Source: Gemmatimonadota bacterium
GTDB taxonomy: Bacteria; Gemmatimonadota; Gemmatimonadetes; Longimicrobiales; Gaopeijiaceae
NCBI GenBank assembly: GCA_041390125.1
Contig: JAWKQN010000017.1
Span: 37,549 to 101,548 of the forward strand
Direction: 5' to 3'
Length of the DNA: 64,000 bases
The translations under genes were made by a program, and so were the position numbers. Every line of letters begins with the position of its first letter. Within the stretch, counting starts at the first letter, position 1. The notes beneath the pieces were generated by a model. It was not told the DNA's origin and did no database searches. It was given only the letters and a program-made list of their open reading frames with translations. Positions 44,547 through 53,814 of this stretch are shown one piece after another.

Positions 44547-46682
44547 ATGACGCAAACCGCCGCTCGCCGTACGTCGAGGAACGCCCCGGCTCCGGGTCGT
44601 CGCCTCGGCAAGGACGTCGCCGACCTCCTGGTGGAGTTCTCGGTGGCCGTCCACCGCTACACCATGTATCCGGCCAACCACCCCACCTTGGCGCCGGCGG
44701 CCGACGCCCTGCTGACGCGGCTCGCAAAGCTGCTCGAGGACGAGCCCCAGCTCACGCTCGGCGTGGCCCACCGGCAGCTGGTGATCAACGGACACACGAC
44801 GGATGGCACCCATCCCATCCTGTCGGACCTCGCCGGGCGGCTCCACGCGCACCACATCGGCGCCATCCGCTTCACGTTGGACCTGACGCGTCCGGCGCTG
44901 GAGGGCCTGCTCGGGGTGCTCGCGGAGGGGGACGAGGACCCCATCGGCCTGCGCGGGGCCGACCGCATCCCGTCGTGGCCGGGCGTCACGCTCTTCCCCA
45001 TCGGCTATCAGGACCTCGCGTTGGACGACGAGGGCAACCCGACGGCCGACGACCAGGTCATGCAGCTCTGGCTGGGCCTGGCGGCCGCGGCCATGGCGGG
45101 CGAGACCCTCCGCACGGAGACGGAGCGCACGGGGATCCCGAAGCCGTCCCAGGTGGCCGCCCACCTGCGGGGGGAGAAGGCTCCGGCCTACGACGAGGCC
45201 ATCGTCGGGTACCTCTTGCAGATCGCGGATCGCCTCGCAGAGAGCGGCGAGTCGGCCGATCCGGTGCGGGAGCGGATCCGGGAGCTCGTGGCCGAGCTGG
45301 ACCGCCCCACCCTGCAGCGGATCCTCCAGATGGGGGGCGATGCGCAGCGTCGACGCCACATCGTGCGCCAGGCCTTCCGGGGCCTCGGAGGGACCGCGTC
45401 CCTCAAGCTCCTCGAGGCGGCCGCGTCCACGTCGGGGCAGGAGATCCCGGTCCTGCTGATGCGGATGCTCACCAAGCTCTCCTTCCACGCGGACAAGGGG
45501 GCGCAGACCGTGCGTCCGCTGGTGACACATGCCGTTCGCGAGAGCGTGGACCAGCTGCTGGACGCCTGGGTCCCCGATCACGCGAACCCCGAGGGTTACG
45601 TCCGCATCCTGGACGAGTTCTCGCGCACCAGCCCCGCGCTTCGTCCCGCCGGCCGCGGGTCCACCTTCAAGCGCACGGCCCTGCCCGTGATCCAGATGGC
45701 CATCGAGGTGGATGCCTATGGGGACATGGTGGAGCAGGCCGTCGACGAGCTGCTCACGAAGGGCGGCTTGGAGCTGATCGCTCCGCTGGTGGAAGGTGAG
45801 ACGAACACCGCCGCCGGAGCGCGCATCCGGCAGCGTCTGGCCAGCCCGGAGCGCATCGATGCGCTGGCGGACGTGGATCAGATCTCGGACGAAGCGCTCG
45901 AGCGACTCGTGGCGATGGTCGGCGCGGAGCAGGCGGTGGCCCCGCTGCTGCGGCTGCTGTCGGAGTCGTCCTCGCGGTCGCTGCGCCGCTCCGTGTTCAA
46001 TCAGCTGACGCACATGGGCGAGCACGTGGGGCGGGCCATCACGCCGTTCCTCGAAGATCCCCGGTGGTATGTCGTGCGCAACATGCTGGAGCTGGTGGCC
46101 GCGCTCCCGGAGCGCCCGGCGGGCCTGAGCACGCTGCACTACGCCTCCCATCCGGATCTGCGTGTGCGCCGGGCCGCCTTGCCCCTCGCGCTCAAGGAGC
46201 CCGAGGCCCGGGCGCGCGCCCTCACGCTCGCCATCCGCGAATCGGACGAACGCATGGTCCGCACCGGGCTGCTGGAGCTGAAGGAGGAGCTGCCCGCGGG
46301 CATCGTTCCGCTGGTCATCACGCATTGCCTCGACGACGACGAGCAGTCCGTCTCCTTGCGACTCCTGGCCATCCGCGTGCTGGCGCCCAGCGCCGACCCG
46401 CAGGTGCGCGACGCGCTGCTGAAGGTGGCGGGCCCCGGACGCTCCCTGTTCGGGCGCCCGCGGCTGGGCGACCTCGCGGCACCGGAAGGCGTCCTCGTGC
46501 GTGCGGCGCTCGAGGCGCTCGTGCGCGGGTGGCGGGCCGACCCGCACGTGGCGCCGCTGCTGAAGGCGGCCGAGAAGACGCGGGACGCGGACGTGCGATC
46601 GATCCTGGAGGGGACAGGCTCCCTTCTCGGCACGGTCGGAGACGAGGTCGCCGTCCACGCCGAGCCGGAGATGGACCTGTGA
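44547..46682 (+). CDS. HEAT-like repeat protein
   Basis: The 711-aa product starts at ATG 44547; no good Shine-Dalgarno sequence precedes it. It is almost wholly helical. An N-terminal region (about 25-190) begins LLVEFSVAVHRYTMYPANHPTL, a pattern similar to the opening of the downstream HD-GYP protein (ALAQAVSARSLYAREHPAVERA), suggesting a shared N-terminal module. The C-terminal half has HEAT-type repeats (WYVVRNMLELVAALPE, HPDLRVRRAALPLALKEPEA, DERMVRTGLLELKEELP, SVSLRLLAIRVLAP). No catalytic motif is seen. Its stop overlaps the HD-GYP start, so equal amounts are expected and a complex is likely. Confidence 0.72.
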   Translation: MTQTAARRTSRNAPAPGRRLGKDVADLLVEFSVAVHRYTMYPANHPTLAPAADALLTRLAKLLEDEPQLTLGVAHRQLVINGHTTDGTHPILSDLAGRLHAHHIGAIRFTLDLTRPALEGLLGVLAEGDEDPIGLRGADRIPSWPGVTLFPIGYQDLALDDEGNPTADDQVMQLWLGLAAAAMAGETLRTETERTGIPKPSQVAAHLRGEKAPAYDEAIVGYLLQIADRLAESGESADPVRERIRELVAELDRPTLQRILQMGGDAQRRRHIVRQAFRGLGGTASLKLLEAAASTSGQEIPVLLMRMLTKLSFHADKGAQTVRPLVTHAVRESVDQLLDAWVPDHANPEGYVRILDEFSRTSPALRPAGRGSTFKRTALPVIQMAIEVDAYGDMVEQAVDELLTKGGLELIAPLVEGETNTAAGARIRQRLASPERIDALADVDQISDEALERLVAMVGAEQAVAPLLRLLSESSSRSLRRSVFNQLTHMGEHVGRAITPFLEDPRWYVVRNMLELVAALPERPAGLSTLHYASHPDLRVRRAALPLALKEPEARARALTLAIRESDERMVRTGLLELKEELPAGIVPLVITHCLDDDEQSVSLRLLAIRVLAPSADPQVRDALLKVAGPGRSLFGRPRLGDLAAPEGVLVRAALEALVRGWRADPHVAPLLKAAEKTRDADVRSILEGTGSLLGTVGDEVAVHAEPEMDL

Positions 46683-47941
46683 GCGACGTTGGTACGCGGG
46701 CCCGCACACGCGCGGGTGCGCCCGCCCCGCAGGCAGCCGGCATGGAGATGCAGGCGCGCGCGGCCCGCTTCCTCACCGCGCTGGCCCAGGCCGTCTCGGC
46801 GCGCAGCCTGTACGCGCGCGAGCATCCAGCCGTGGAGCGGGCCGTGCGCGCCGCGCACGGAGAGCTGGTGGGGCTGCAAAGCCAGGAGCCCCACCCGGTG
46901 CTGACCTTCCTGGGAGGCGAGGTGCTGCTGGGCAGCCGTCCGCTCCGGACGCTGCGCACCTGGGAGTGGGGACCCAAGCTCGCCGAGGTGGGCGTGCAGC
47001 GCTTCGAGTGTCACGGGCCCGTCACCCGCCCCGACCTGGACGCGTTCGTGGAGGTCCTCTTCCAGCGGCTGTCGAGCCCCGAAGTCGGGCCGGTGGAGCC
47101 CGATCCCGCGTCGGCGATCCGCTTCGGAGCGGTCGGAATCAGGTCCGCCGTCGAGGACACCACCGACGCCGACATCGACTGGATCCGGTATTCGTTGGCC
47201 GAAGAGATCGCCGCCATGCGGTGGCTGGACGGCGAGGCGCGCGCGGGAGGACGGCTGCACCTGGTGGAGGTGGAGACCATCGTGCGCTCGCTCGCGGTGG
47301 CCATGCACGCCGACTGGGAGATGATGATCCCGCTCGTCGAGCTCAAGGGGTTCGACCAGTACACCACCACGCATTCTCTGAACATCGCCGTGCTGGCGAT
47401 GGCGCTCGGGGAGTTCCTGGAGATCGAGAGCACGGACGTGCGTCGCCTCGGCGTCGCCGGTCTCCTGCACGATATCGGCAAGACCCGCGTGTCCAAGGAG
47501 CTGCTGGTCAAGCCCGGAACGCTCGAGCCCCGGGAGCTGGCGGAGATCCGCCGGCATCCGGTGGAGGGAGCCCGCATGCTGATCGCGCGCCAGGCCAACC
47601 TGGATCTGGCCGCCACGGTGGCCTACGAGCATCATATCCGCCATGACGGCGGGGGGTATCCCAAGCGGCGCTTCACGCGCGCCTGCCATCCCGCCTCCGA
47701 CCTCGTGCACCTCTGCGACGTGTACGACGCGCTACGCACGCACCGGCCCTACCGGAAGGCGTGGAGCCAGGATCGGACGCTGGCCTACCTGGAGCAGGGA
47801 CTCGGCACCGAGTTCGAGCCGGTCCTGGGGAAGGCCTTCCTGGAGATGATGCGGCGCTGGGGACCCAAGCTCCGGCGCGTGACGGCCCGGGAGGATGCCG
47901 TGGGGCCGGGGGAGCCGGACCGGACGGTGGAGCAGGGGTAG
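46679..47941 (+). CDS. HD-GYP domain protein
   Basis: The 420-aa product starts at GTG 46679, overlapping the HEAT-like stop (GTGA) with GGAG 8 nt upstream. Residues about 25-180 are an unassigned N-terminal module. Residues about 220-400 form an HD-GYP domain: HSLN, H264-D265 in LLHDIGKTRVSKELLVKPG, RHPVEGARML, H318-H319-I-R-H-D-G-G-G-Y327-P, and HLCDVYDALRTHRPYRKAW. All metal ligands and the GYP motif are present, so cyclic-di-GMP (or cGAMP) phosphodiesterase activity is expected, producing pGpG or GMP in the cytoplasm. No receiver or membrane domain is present; input probably comes through the N-terminal module or the HEAT-like partner. Confidence 0.85.
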   Translation: MSDVGTRARTRAGAPAPQAAGMEMQARAARFLTALAQAVSARSLYAREHPAVERAVRAAHGELVGLQSQEPHPVLTFLGGEVLLGSRPLRTLRTWEWGPKLAEVGVQRFECHGPVTRPDLDAFVEVLFQRLSSPEVGPVEPDPASAIRFGAVGIRSAVEDTTDADIDWIRYSLAEEIAAMRWLDGEARAGGRLHLVEVETIVRSLAVAMHADWEMMIPLVELKGFDQYTTTHSLNIAVLAMALGEFLEIESTDVRRLGVAGLLHDIGKTRVSKELLVKPGTLEPRELAEIRRHPVEGARMLIARQANLDLAATVAYEHHIRHDGGGYPKRRFTRACHPASDLVHLCDVYDALRTHRPYRKAWSQDRTLAYLEQGLGTEFEPVLGKAFLEMMRRWGPKLRRVTAREDAVGPGEPDRTVEQG

Positions 47942-48001
47942 GACGTCAGCGCCGGCGGGAATCAGCGCTGCGAAGAGGAGTGCCCCACAGCGCAGGTGGG
48001 C

Positions 48002-48250
48002 CTACTTCCCCTCCAGCCTCCTCAGGATCTCCGCCGCCTCCGCCCGCGCCTCGGCCTCGCTGGGGGCGGGGATGCCGAAGCCGAGCGCCCGGACCCAGTG
48101 GACCACGTCGCCCGCGCTCGGGTCGTGGTAGCCGGCCAACCCCAGATCCTGCACGTCGCAGGCGGCGTCGTACGCCGACACCTCGCCGGCCGAGTACCGG
48201 CGCAGCACCGCCAGCGCGCGCGGGTCGGTGGGGGGTGGGGTGAAGGGCAT
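48002..48250 (-). CDS. Small protein cotranscribed with TetR regulator
   Basis: The 82-aa product starts at ATG 48250, 13 bp after the TetR stop. The sequence is soluble and helical (ALAVLRRYSAGEVSAYDAACDV, SEAEARAEAAEILRRLEG), with a central loop (GYHDPSAGDVVHWVRALGFGIP). The opening resembles short regulatory or antitoxin-like proteins that present a helix-turn-helix, but the match is too weak to name a family. The operon position suggests a link to the regulator. Confidence 0.55.
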   Translation of the reverse strand: MPFTPPPTDPRALAVLRRYSAGEVSAYDAACDVQDLGLAGYHDPSAGDVVHWVRALGFGIPAPSEAEARAEAAEILRRLEGK

Positions 48251-48263
48251 GCTGCATCCGGCT

Positions 48264-48917
48264 TCAGGGGGCCTGCTGCTTCGCCTTGCGTCGGGTCAGC
48301 CCTTCCAGGATCAGATCCAGCCCGAAGGCGAAGTCGAGCATAGCGTCGCCGCCGTCCGGCGGCATCCCGTCCCCAGGACGGGGTGCTCCGGGCGCGACCG
48401 CCCCCCGGTCGGTCGCCGCCGCCTCCCGAGGCCCGCCGCTCCTCCCGTCCCCGCCGGCGTCGATCTGCAGACGCTGCTGGGTGAACCCGTGCAGGTAGGC
48501 CTCCAGCGTGGCCCAGGCGCGGGCGCCCAACGGGTCCGGAAACCCCGCCGACCGGAGCACGCCCGCGGTGACCTCCCGGTACCGCCGAGCCGCCTCGCCC
48601 GGGAAGGGTCGGGACAGGAGGAGGGCGGACACCCACCCATGTGCCAGGAAGGCCGCATGCGCGGACAGCAATCGCGCGCGGGTGGCCGCGCGCCAGTCCG
48701 GGCCGGTGGGAAGCGCGATGGCGGACACGACGCGGTCCACCATGGCGGCCAGCAGGTCGTCCTTGTCGCGCACGTGGTTGTAGAGGGACATGGCCTCCAC
48801 ACCCAGGGCGCGTCCCAGGGCACGCATGGAGAGGGCGGTCAGGCCGTCGCGGTCGGCCAGCTCGATGGCGACGTCCACCACCCTATCCCGCGTGAGGGGC
48901 TGTGGTCCGCCGGTCAT
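48264..48917 (-). CDS. TetR family regulator with tetracycline-repressor-type C-terminus
   Basis: The 217-aa product starts at ATG 48917 (GGAG 8 nt upstream); GTG 48959 would add 14 residues. The helix-turn-helix is typical (VVDVAIELADRDGLTALSMRALGRALGVEAMSLYNHVRDKDDLLAAMVD). The C-terminal ligand/dimer domain (WRAATRARLLSAHAAFLAHGW, ARAWATLEAYLHGFTQQRL) is of the TetR_C tetracycline-repressor type; the loop rich in G, D and R after residue 155 is likely disordered. It probably represses its own operon and perhaps the divergent lipoprotein gene through the inverted repeat at 49047. Confidence 0.85.
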   Translation of the reverse strand: MTGGPQPLTRDRVVDVAIELADRDGLTALSMRALGRALGVEAMSLYNHVRDKDDLLAAMVDRVVSAIALPTGPDWRAATRARLLSAHAAFLAHGWVSALLLSRPFPGEAARRYREVTAGVLRSAGFPDPLGARAWATLEAYLHGFTQQRLQIDAGGDGRSGGPREAAATDRGAVAPGAPRPGDGMPPDGGDAMLDFAFGLDLILEGLTRRKAKQQAP

Positions 48918-49046
48918 CGTCCGGGCTCCGGTCGCGCGCACATGAGGCCCCTCCTCCACTGTGGAACCGCGCCTCTCGGCGCTGGAACCGAACCGGTCCT
49001 CCGATTCGGCGAACCCGGCCGATCGTCAGGTCGCCGATCCGATACG

Positions 49047-49068
49047 TACATCGTACGCTTACGGTGTA
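49047..49068. promoter_or_regulatory. 22-bp inverted repeat, candidate TetR operator
   Basis: Arms TACATCGTA (49047-49055) and TACGGTGTA (49060-49068) pair at 8 of 9 positions around a 4-bp centre, in the 279-bp gap between the divergent TetR gene and the Calx-beta/DUF11 lipoprotein gene. The pattern of a TACA outer end and CGTA inner end is typical of TetR-family operators. The nested palindrome CGTAC-ATC-GTACG overlaps the left arm. Confidence 0.6.
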
Positions 49069-49196
49069 TGCGCCGCCAGGACCGTGGGGCCGCCTCGTCG
49101 TCGCCGATGCCCGATGTCCACCTCCGCCGCCGATCGTCGCCTCGGCTGTGCGGCCCTCCACGGGCTGCTGGTCCCCTCTCCGTCCGGAGTCATCCG

Positions 49197-51422
49197 ATGC
49201 GCCGCGCCTGGACGCCGTGCCTGCTCGGGCTGTCGATCGTCGCCTGCACCGACCTCCCCACCGAGCCCGCGGGCCCCGTGACGGGCCCGCCGGCCCTGGC
49301 GGTCGCCCATGCTCCCGCGCCGCCCCTGGCCTGCACCCGGACGTGGAGCCCGGGGCCCGGCCCCTCCATCACGGACTACGACTGGCATGTCGCCGGCCAC
49401 TGGATCCCGGCCGGCATCCCCGGAAGCACCGACATCGTCTGTGTCCTGTCCGGCCTCGCCATCGCGGCGGACACGGTCGTGGTCCGTGCACTGGAGGTGG
49501 GGGCGTCGGGGGAGCTCGCCGCGCACTCGCTCCTCGAGGTCTCCGACACGGCGATCGTGCGCGGGCACGTCACCGGATACTCCGGGAGTCGCCTCGCCGC
49601 CGGCGGGGTGGTCAACGAGGGCACGGTGACCCTGCTCGGCGGCACCGTCGACGGGGATCTGGAGAACCACGGAACGGTGCTGCTGGATCCGACCGGAATC
49701 GTGCAATGGACCGGGCGGCGCATCCGTCTCCATGACGGGGCCGTGACGAGCACCGCACCCCTCGCCCCCTCCACCGCCACCGTCTCCGCGGAGGAGGTGG
49801 AGTGGCACGGCGGCGACGTCGATCTGCAGGTGACGTTCAGCACCCGGGTCATGCGGCTGGCTGCGCCCGACCTCGACGGCGCGCTCAGCCTCCAGCGGGC
49901 GGACACCCTCTACGGCGACATCGGCAGCGGGGTCCGGCTGTTCCTCGGCGTGAAGGGCGCCCTGGGGGGCAGCACCGTGATCCGGCGGAGCCGCGGCGCG
50001 CCCGCCGCGCCCGTCACGAACCACGGCTCGCTGCGCACCACCGATCCGACGCTCCGCCCCCTGTCGCTCGACCTCCCGCCCTCGTTCCAGAACCAGGCCC
50101 TGGTCTCCTTCGAGACCCCCACCACCCTCATCGGAGGCCGGCTGGTCAACCACTCCTTCACCGTCGTCGAGGCGGATCTGACCGTCGAGACCGGTCTGGT
50201 GAACCACGCGGTGGTGGACATCGACGCACCCGCACGTGTGACCATGGCATCCGGGTCGATCCTCGACGTACGGAACCAGAGCTTCGTGCTCGGTCCCGTG
50301 ACGCTCGCTGCGGCCACGCTGGTCGGGACCGGTGTCCTCGACAGCGTCGTGGCCACGGCCGCCACCATCGCGCCGGGAGACGCGGGCTCCCCGTTCGGCA
50401 CCCTCTCCTTCCGGGCCGGTCTGGACCTGGACGCGTTGAGCCGTCTCGACCTCCAGGTACGCGATCCGGCCGTCGGACCCTCGGATCGGCTCTACCTGTT
50501 CGGAAACGTGCTCGCACCCGCTCCCCTCGGGCTCGATGGCGACCTGCGGGTCACCGCGGTGGGCGGATTCCAGGGCGGCCGGTGCGGAGATCGGATCCCC
50601 CTGATCGCTGGCATCGCCGCCATCAGCGGACAGTTCCAGACCGTCACCCTGCCCGCCACCGGTGCCCAGCGCGGGTGGCGCATCTCCAGCGGCAGCCCCG
50701 GCGTGGACCTCGTCGGTTTTCGCCCCGGCACCCGGGTGAGCGTCGAGCCCGCCGCGCTGACGGTGGAGGAAGGCGGCCCGCCTGTGTCCTACAGCGTGTG
50801 CCTGGGCTCCGTCGCGCCCTTGGCGGCGGTCGAGGTCGCGCCTGCGAGCGTCGCGGGTGAAGTGGGCGCGTCCCCGGTCGCGACCTTCGACCCGGCCGAC
50901 TGGATGCTGCCCCGCACCGTGGAGGTGACGGCCATCGACGACGCCGATGTGGAAGGTACCCACACCGACACGCTGTCCCACGCGCTCACGACCACCGATC
51001 CGACCTACGCGGGGTTTGCCGTCGCGCGGGTGCCGGTGACGATCCTCGATGACGATCAAGCCTCCGACCTGACGCTGACGAAGCTGCTGCAGGAGGACAA
51101 CCAGTTCGTGGGGGATACCATGAGCACCACGTTCCGGGTGGCGAACGACGGCCCGAGCGCCGCCACCCGCGTGCAGATCACGAGCGCGCCTCTGGTCGGT
51201 CTGGAGCTGGTGGACGCGACCGGAGCCACCTGCGTGCTCGACGCCACCGGCGGCCTCGATTGCCGGGTGGGCGTCGTGGACGTCGGCGCCCAGGTGGACG
51301 TGGTGATCCGCTTCCGCGGCGCGGTGGTGGGCCTGCACACCAACACCCTCACGGTGGTCGGCGCCCAGCCGGATCCGGACGGCGCCGACAACAGCGTCGT
51401 GTACACGCAGCGCGTGAACTGA
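49197..51422 (+). CDS. Secreted lipoprotein with Calx-beta-like and DUF11 domains
   Basis: The 741-aa product starts at ATG 49197 (GGAG 8 nt upstream), with lipobox IVAC (LLGLSIVACTDLPTEP). Residues about 50-480 are a repetitive beta-rich region (VNEGTVTLLGGTVDGDLENHGTVLL, LVNHSFTVVEADLTVETGLVNHAVV in pieces) that resembles a right-handed beta-helix with alternating 'inner/outer' strands. Residues about 510-610 are Calx-beta-like (VEPAALTVEEGGPPVSYSV, VTAIDDADVEGTHTDTLSH, VTILDDD), and the last 110 residues are a DUF11 domain (LTLTKLLQEDNQFVGDTMS, AQPDPDGADNS). Such proteins are surface adhesins or matrix components. A hairpin at 51436 follows. Confidence 0.75.
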   Translation: MRRAWTPCLLGLSIVACTDLPTEPAGPVTGPPALAVAHAPAPPLACTRTWSPGPGPSITDYDWHVAGHWIPAGIPGSTDIVCVLSGLAIAADTVVVRALEVGASGELAAHSLLEVSDTAIVRGHVTGYSGSRLAAGGVVNEGTVTLLGGTVDGDLENHGTVLLDPTGIVQWTGRRIRLHDGAVTSTAPLAPSTATVSAEEVEWHGGDVDLQVTFSTRVMRLAAPDLDGALSLQRADTLYGDIGSGVRLFLGVKGALGGSTVIRRSRGAPAAPVTNHGSLRTTDPTLRPLSLDLPPSFQNQALVSFETPTTLIGGRLVNHSFTVVEADLTVETGLVNHAVVDIDAPARVTMASGSILDVRNQSFVLGPVTLAAATLVGTGVLDSVVATAATIAPGDAGSPFGTLSFRAGLDLDALSRLDLQVRDPAVGPSDRLYLFGNVLAPAPLGLDGDLRVTAVGGFQGGRCGDRIPLIAGIAAISGQFQTVTLPATGAQRGWRISSGSPGVDLVGFRPGTRVSVEPAALTVEEGGPPVSYSVCLGSVAPLAAVEVAPASVAGEVGASPVATFDPADWMLPRTVEVTAIDDADVEGTHTDTLSHALTTTDPTYAGFAVARVPVTILDDDQASDLTLTKLLQEDNQFVGDTMSTTFRVANDGPSAATRVQITSAPLVGLELVDATGATCVLDATGGLDCRVGVVDVGAQVDVVIRFRGAVVGLHTNTLTVVGAQPDPDGADNSVVYTQRVN

Positions 51423-51435
51423 GGAAGGGGCGGGC

Positions 51436-51456
51436 GCGCCGCCACCCTGGCGGCGC
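51436..51456 (+). terminator. Hairpin after Calx-beta/DUF11 gene
   Basis: GCGCCGCC (51436-51443), loop ACCCT, GGCGGCGC (51449-51456) is a perfect 8-bp stem 13 bp after the stop codon. A C-rich tract, not T, follows. Confidence 0.45.
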
Positions 51457-51486
51457 CCCGCGCGGCCCCCCCACACTTCCCGGCCG

Positions 51487-53814
51487 GTGGCACCGGATCC
51501 CCCCTTCCCGGTCGACGCGCAGATGCGGCTCCCCCACCCGTCCCGGCTGCTCGGACGCGACTACCTCGTGCTCGTCGCACACAAGGCCGCGCTGGAGTCG
51601 GCCGGCCGCGCCGCGCCGCCCGCCGTCGATCGGCTCTTCGAGCAGGAGCTGGACGGGGTGGCGCTCGACGCCGAAGAGGACCTGATCGCGCTGCCGTACT
51701 TCGAGGTGGCCGAGGGCCGGTACGACGATCCCTCCGCCTATCGACTGGTGGACCCGCCTTTCACGGGTCCCGTGCTCTCGTACCCGGACCTGCTCGAGCG
51801 CCAGGTCGAGTTCTGGTTGCGGACGGCGTCGTCGGCGCTCACGGACCATGGGCCTGCGATCGGAGGCGTGGCGAGCGTCCTGGCGACCGCGGTGCTGGAA
51901 CGCCGCGTCGAGCGCGGAGAGATCTCCGCGAAGGTTCTGGTGGAGCTCCTGCACCAGCACCGCTGGTCGGCCGGGGCCTCGATGACGGCCGAGCTCTTCC
52001 ACGAAGCGATGCTCGGGGCGGGTTCCGATGGCGAGAGGGCGGAGAAGACGCTGAGCGCCCGGTCCGCCGATCCCCGGTTCATCGAAGCGCGGATGGACGC
52101 CGCGCGCCGACGCTTCGAGGACGCCAACGAGGCGGCCACGTCCCTCACGGACTGGGCCGAGCGGCTCTACCTCCTGCGGCCGCACCTCGAGGAGCTGAGC
52201 CTCTACCTGCTCCGGTCGGAGCTGGAAGGCACGGAGCGGCGCCTGGGCTTGGTGCTCCACCTGAAGCGCCTGGCCGGGGAGCGGTTGCGCGCGTTGGCTG
52301 CGTTCGCCGAGGCGCGGGTGCTGGATCCTGCCCACGCACCGCTCTACTTCGATGCGGACCTGGAGGCGCTGCGATCGGCGCGGGAGGGGCAGCCCGCCCA
52401 GGGGGAGCGGACGGGCGTGGCACGTCTGGAAGAGGCCCTGGACGATGCCTACCGGCTGGACCGTCGTGTCCCCCGCTTCTGGTACGAGGCGGCGAAGCGG
52501 GCGCTGCGGGCGTCACCGGATCCAGCCGTTCCCGAGCTCGCCGAGATCGACCCCTTCCGTCTCCTCAGCCTCCGCTGTCTGGAGGAGTGGTCCGCGGCCT
52601 GGGACGAACGGGCCTCGATCGAGCTCCTCACGGATCCCGAGGCCGGGTTGCCCAAGGACTTCAAGGCGGCGTTCCTCCGCGGGAACCGCCCCGTGGGGGC
52701 GCCCGATCGGGACGCCGGTCCACCGCCTCCGGCCTCGCGGCTCCGACTCCGGGATCACCAGATCGTCCAGGCGGGCGTGCGCTGGTTCTCCCTTCCGGGC
52801 TTCACGGGGGTCCCGTCCCTCTGGTCGGCCGTGGCGGGGGCGCGCCGACCGGCGCTCGAGCCGCTCCCCTTCGACGAGGAGTTCCTGAACGTCCCGCGTC
52901 TGCGGGCGCGGCGGGAGGACGACGGCGCCCCCTCCCCGGAGTCGGTCGCGGATCCACCCTGGACCGGAGACAGTTGGCCGTACCTGAGGACCCTGGAGCT
53001 CCAGCGGGACTTCTGGCGGCTGCTGGCCACCTGTCCGCGCGCCGACGGGCAGCCGACGGAGGACGAGGACCTCGCGTTCCACACCCTCGGTCGGTTGGTC
53101 TGGGAAGAGGGAGAGGCGCACGGCACCGCGTACGCGCGGGGCCTGGTCGAGCGCTGGCATGCGCACCGTTGGGCGCCGGGCACCCAGTTGGCGGGGCTGC
53201 TCCTCTACCAGACGATGCGTGATCCCAATCACGAGGCCTCTGTCCGGACCGACGAGCGGGGAAGCCTCGAGAACAACGGCACCCTGATCAACGCGCGCAT
53301 CAAAGACCTGCAGGCACGGCTCCAGGCCATCAAGGAGTCGGTGACGACGCTGACCGAGTGGGCCGAGGCGCTCTACCGGATCAGCCCCCACCTGCACGAG
53401 CTGCGGATCCTGCTGGACCTGTCGGAGGGCGCCAACGCCGAGGCGTGGCTGGAGCGCTTCCAGCGCATCGGGTCCGACATCATCGACGTCGGCGCGCTCA
53501 ACCTGCAGACGGTGCTGAGGCAGCGGGCCAGTGGAGCGGACGTGCCCACCTGGACGACCCGTTGGATCGACGAGGTCCGCACGCAGGAGGGCAGCCTGGG
53601 CCAGGCGTGGAAGCGGTTGGACCAGGTGTACCGCGAGCAGGTGGTCTTTCCGAAGTTCTGGTACGAGTTGGCGGTCCAGCACCTCGACACGCCCCTCGAG
53701 AAGATGCCTCCGGCGCTCACGGAGCTGGATCCCCTGCGGGTGGTCAGCATCGACGTGCTCGAGTGTTGGTCGGCGCAGCTCATCAATGCGCCACGGGACG
53801 GGGGGGACGCATGA
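51487..53814 (+). CDS. Internally duplicated helical protein of unknown function
   Basis: The 775-aa product has no recognised family. The start is uncertain: GTG 51487 and ATG 51523 both lack a Shine-Dalgarno sequence. The two halves are a tandem duplication. Matching segments are ALTDHGPAIGGVASVLATAV with the 500s region, VELLHQHRWSAGASMTAELF with VERWHAHRWAPGTQLAGLLL, SLTDWAERLYLLRPHLEEL with TLTEWAEALYRISPHLHEL, and VPRFWYEAAKRALRASPDP with FPKFWYELAVQHLDTPLEK followed by EIDPFRLLSLRCLEEWSAAW with ELDPLRVVSIDVLECWSAQL. The protein is soluble, helical and W-rich, with no signal peptide and no catalytic motif. Its stop overlaps the next gene (ATGA), so the two products are probably partners. 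Confidence 0.65.
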   Translation: MAPDPPFPVDAQMRLPHPSRLLGRDYLVLVAHKAALESAGRAAPPAVDRLFEQELDGVALDAEEDLIALPYFEVAEGRYDDPSAYRLVDPPFTGPVLSYPDLLERQVEFWLRTASSALTDHGPAIGGVASVLATAVLERRVERGEISAKVLVELLHQHRWSAGASMTAELFHEAMLGAGSDGERAEKTLSARSADPRFIEARMDAARRRFEDANEAATSLTDWAERLYLLRPHLEELSLYLLRSELEGTERRLGLVLHLKRLAGERLRALAAFAEARVLDPAHAPLYFDADLEALRSAREGQPAQGERTGVARLEEALDDAYRLDRRVPRFWYEAAKRALRASPDPAVPELAEIDPFRLLSLRCLEEWSAAWDERASIELLTDPEAGLPKDFKAAFLRGNRPVGAPDRDAGPPPPASRLRLRDHQIVQAGVRWFSLPGFTGVPSLWSAVAGARRPALEPLPFDEEFLNVPRLRARREDDGAPSPESVADPPWTGDSWPYLRTLELQRDFWRLLATCPRADGQPTEDEDLAFHTLGRLVWEEGEAHGTAYARGLVERWHAHRWAPGTQLAGLLLYQTMRDPNHEASVRTDERGSLENNGTLINARIKDLQARLQAIKESVTTLTEWAEALYRISPHLHELRILLDLSEGANAEAWLERFQRIGSDIIDVGALNLQTVLRQRASGADVPTWTTRWIDEVRTQEGSLGQAWKRLDQVYREQVVFPKFWYELAVQHLDTPLEKMPPALTELDPLRVVSIDVLECWSAQLINAPRDGGDA

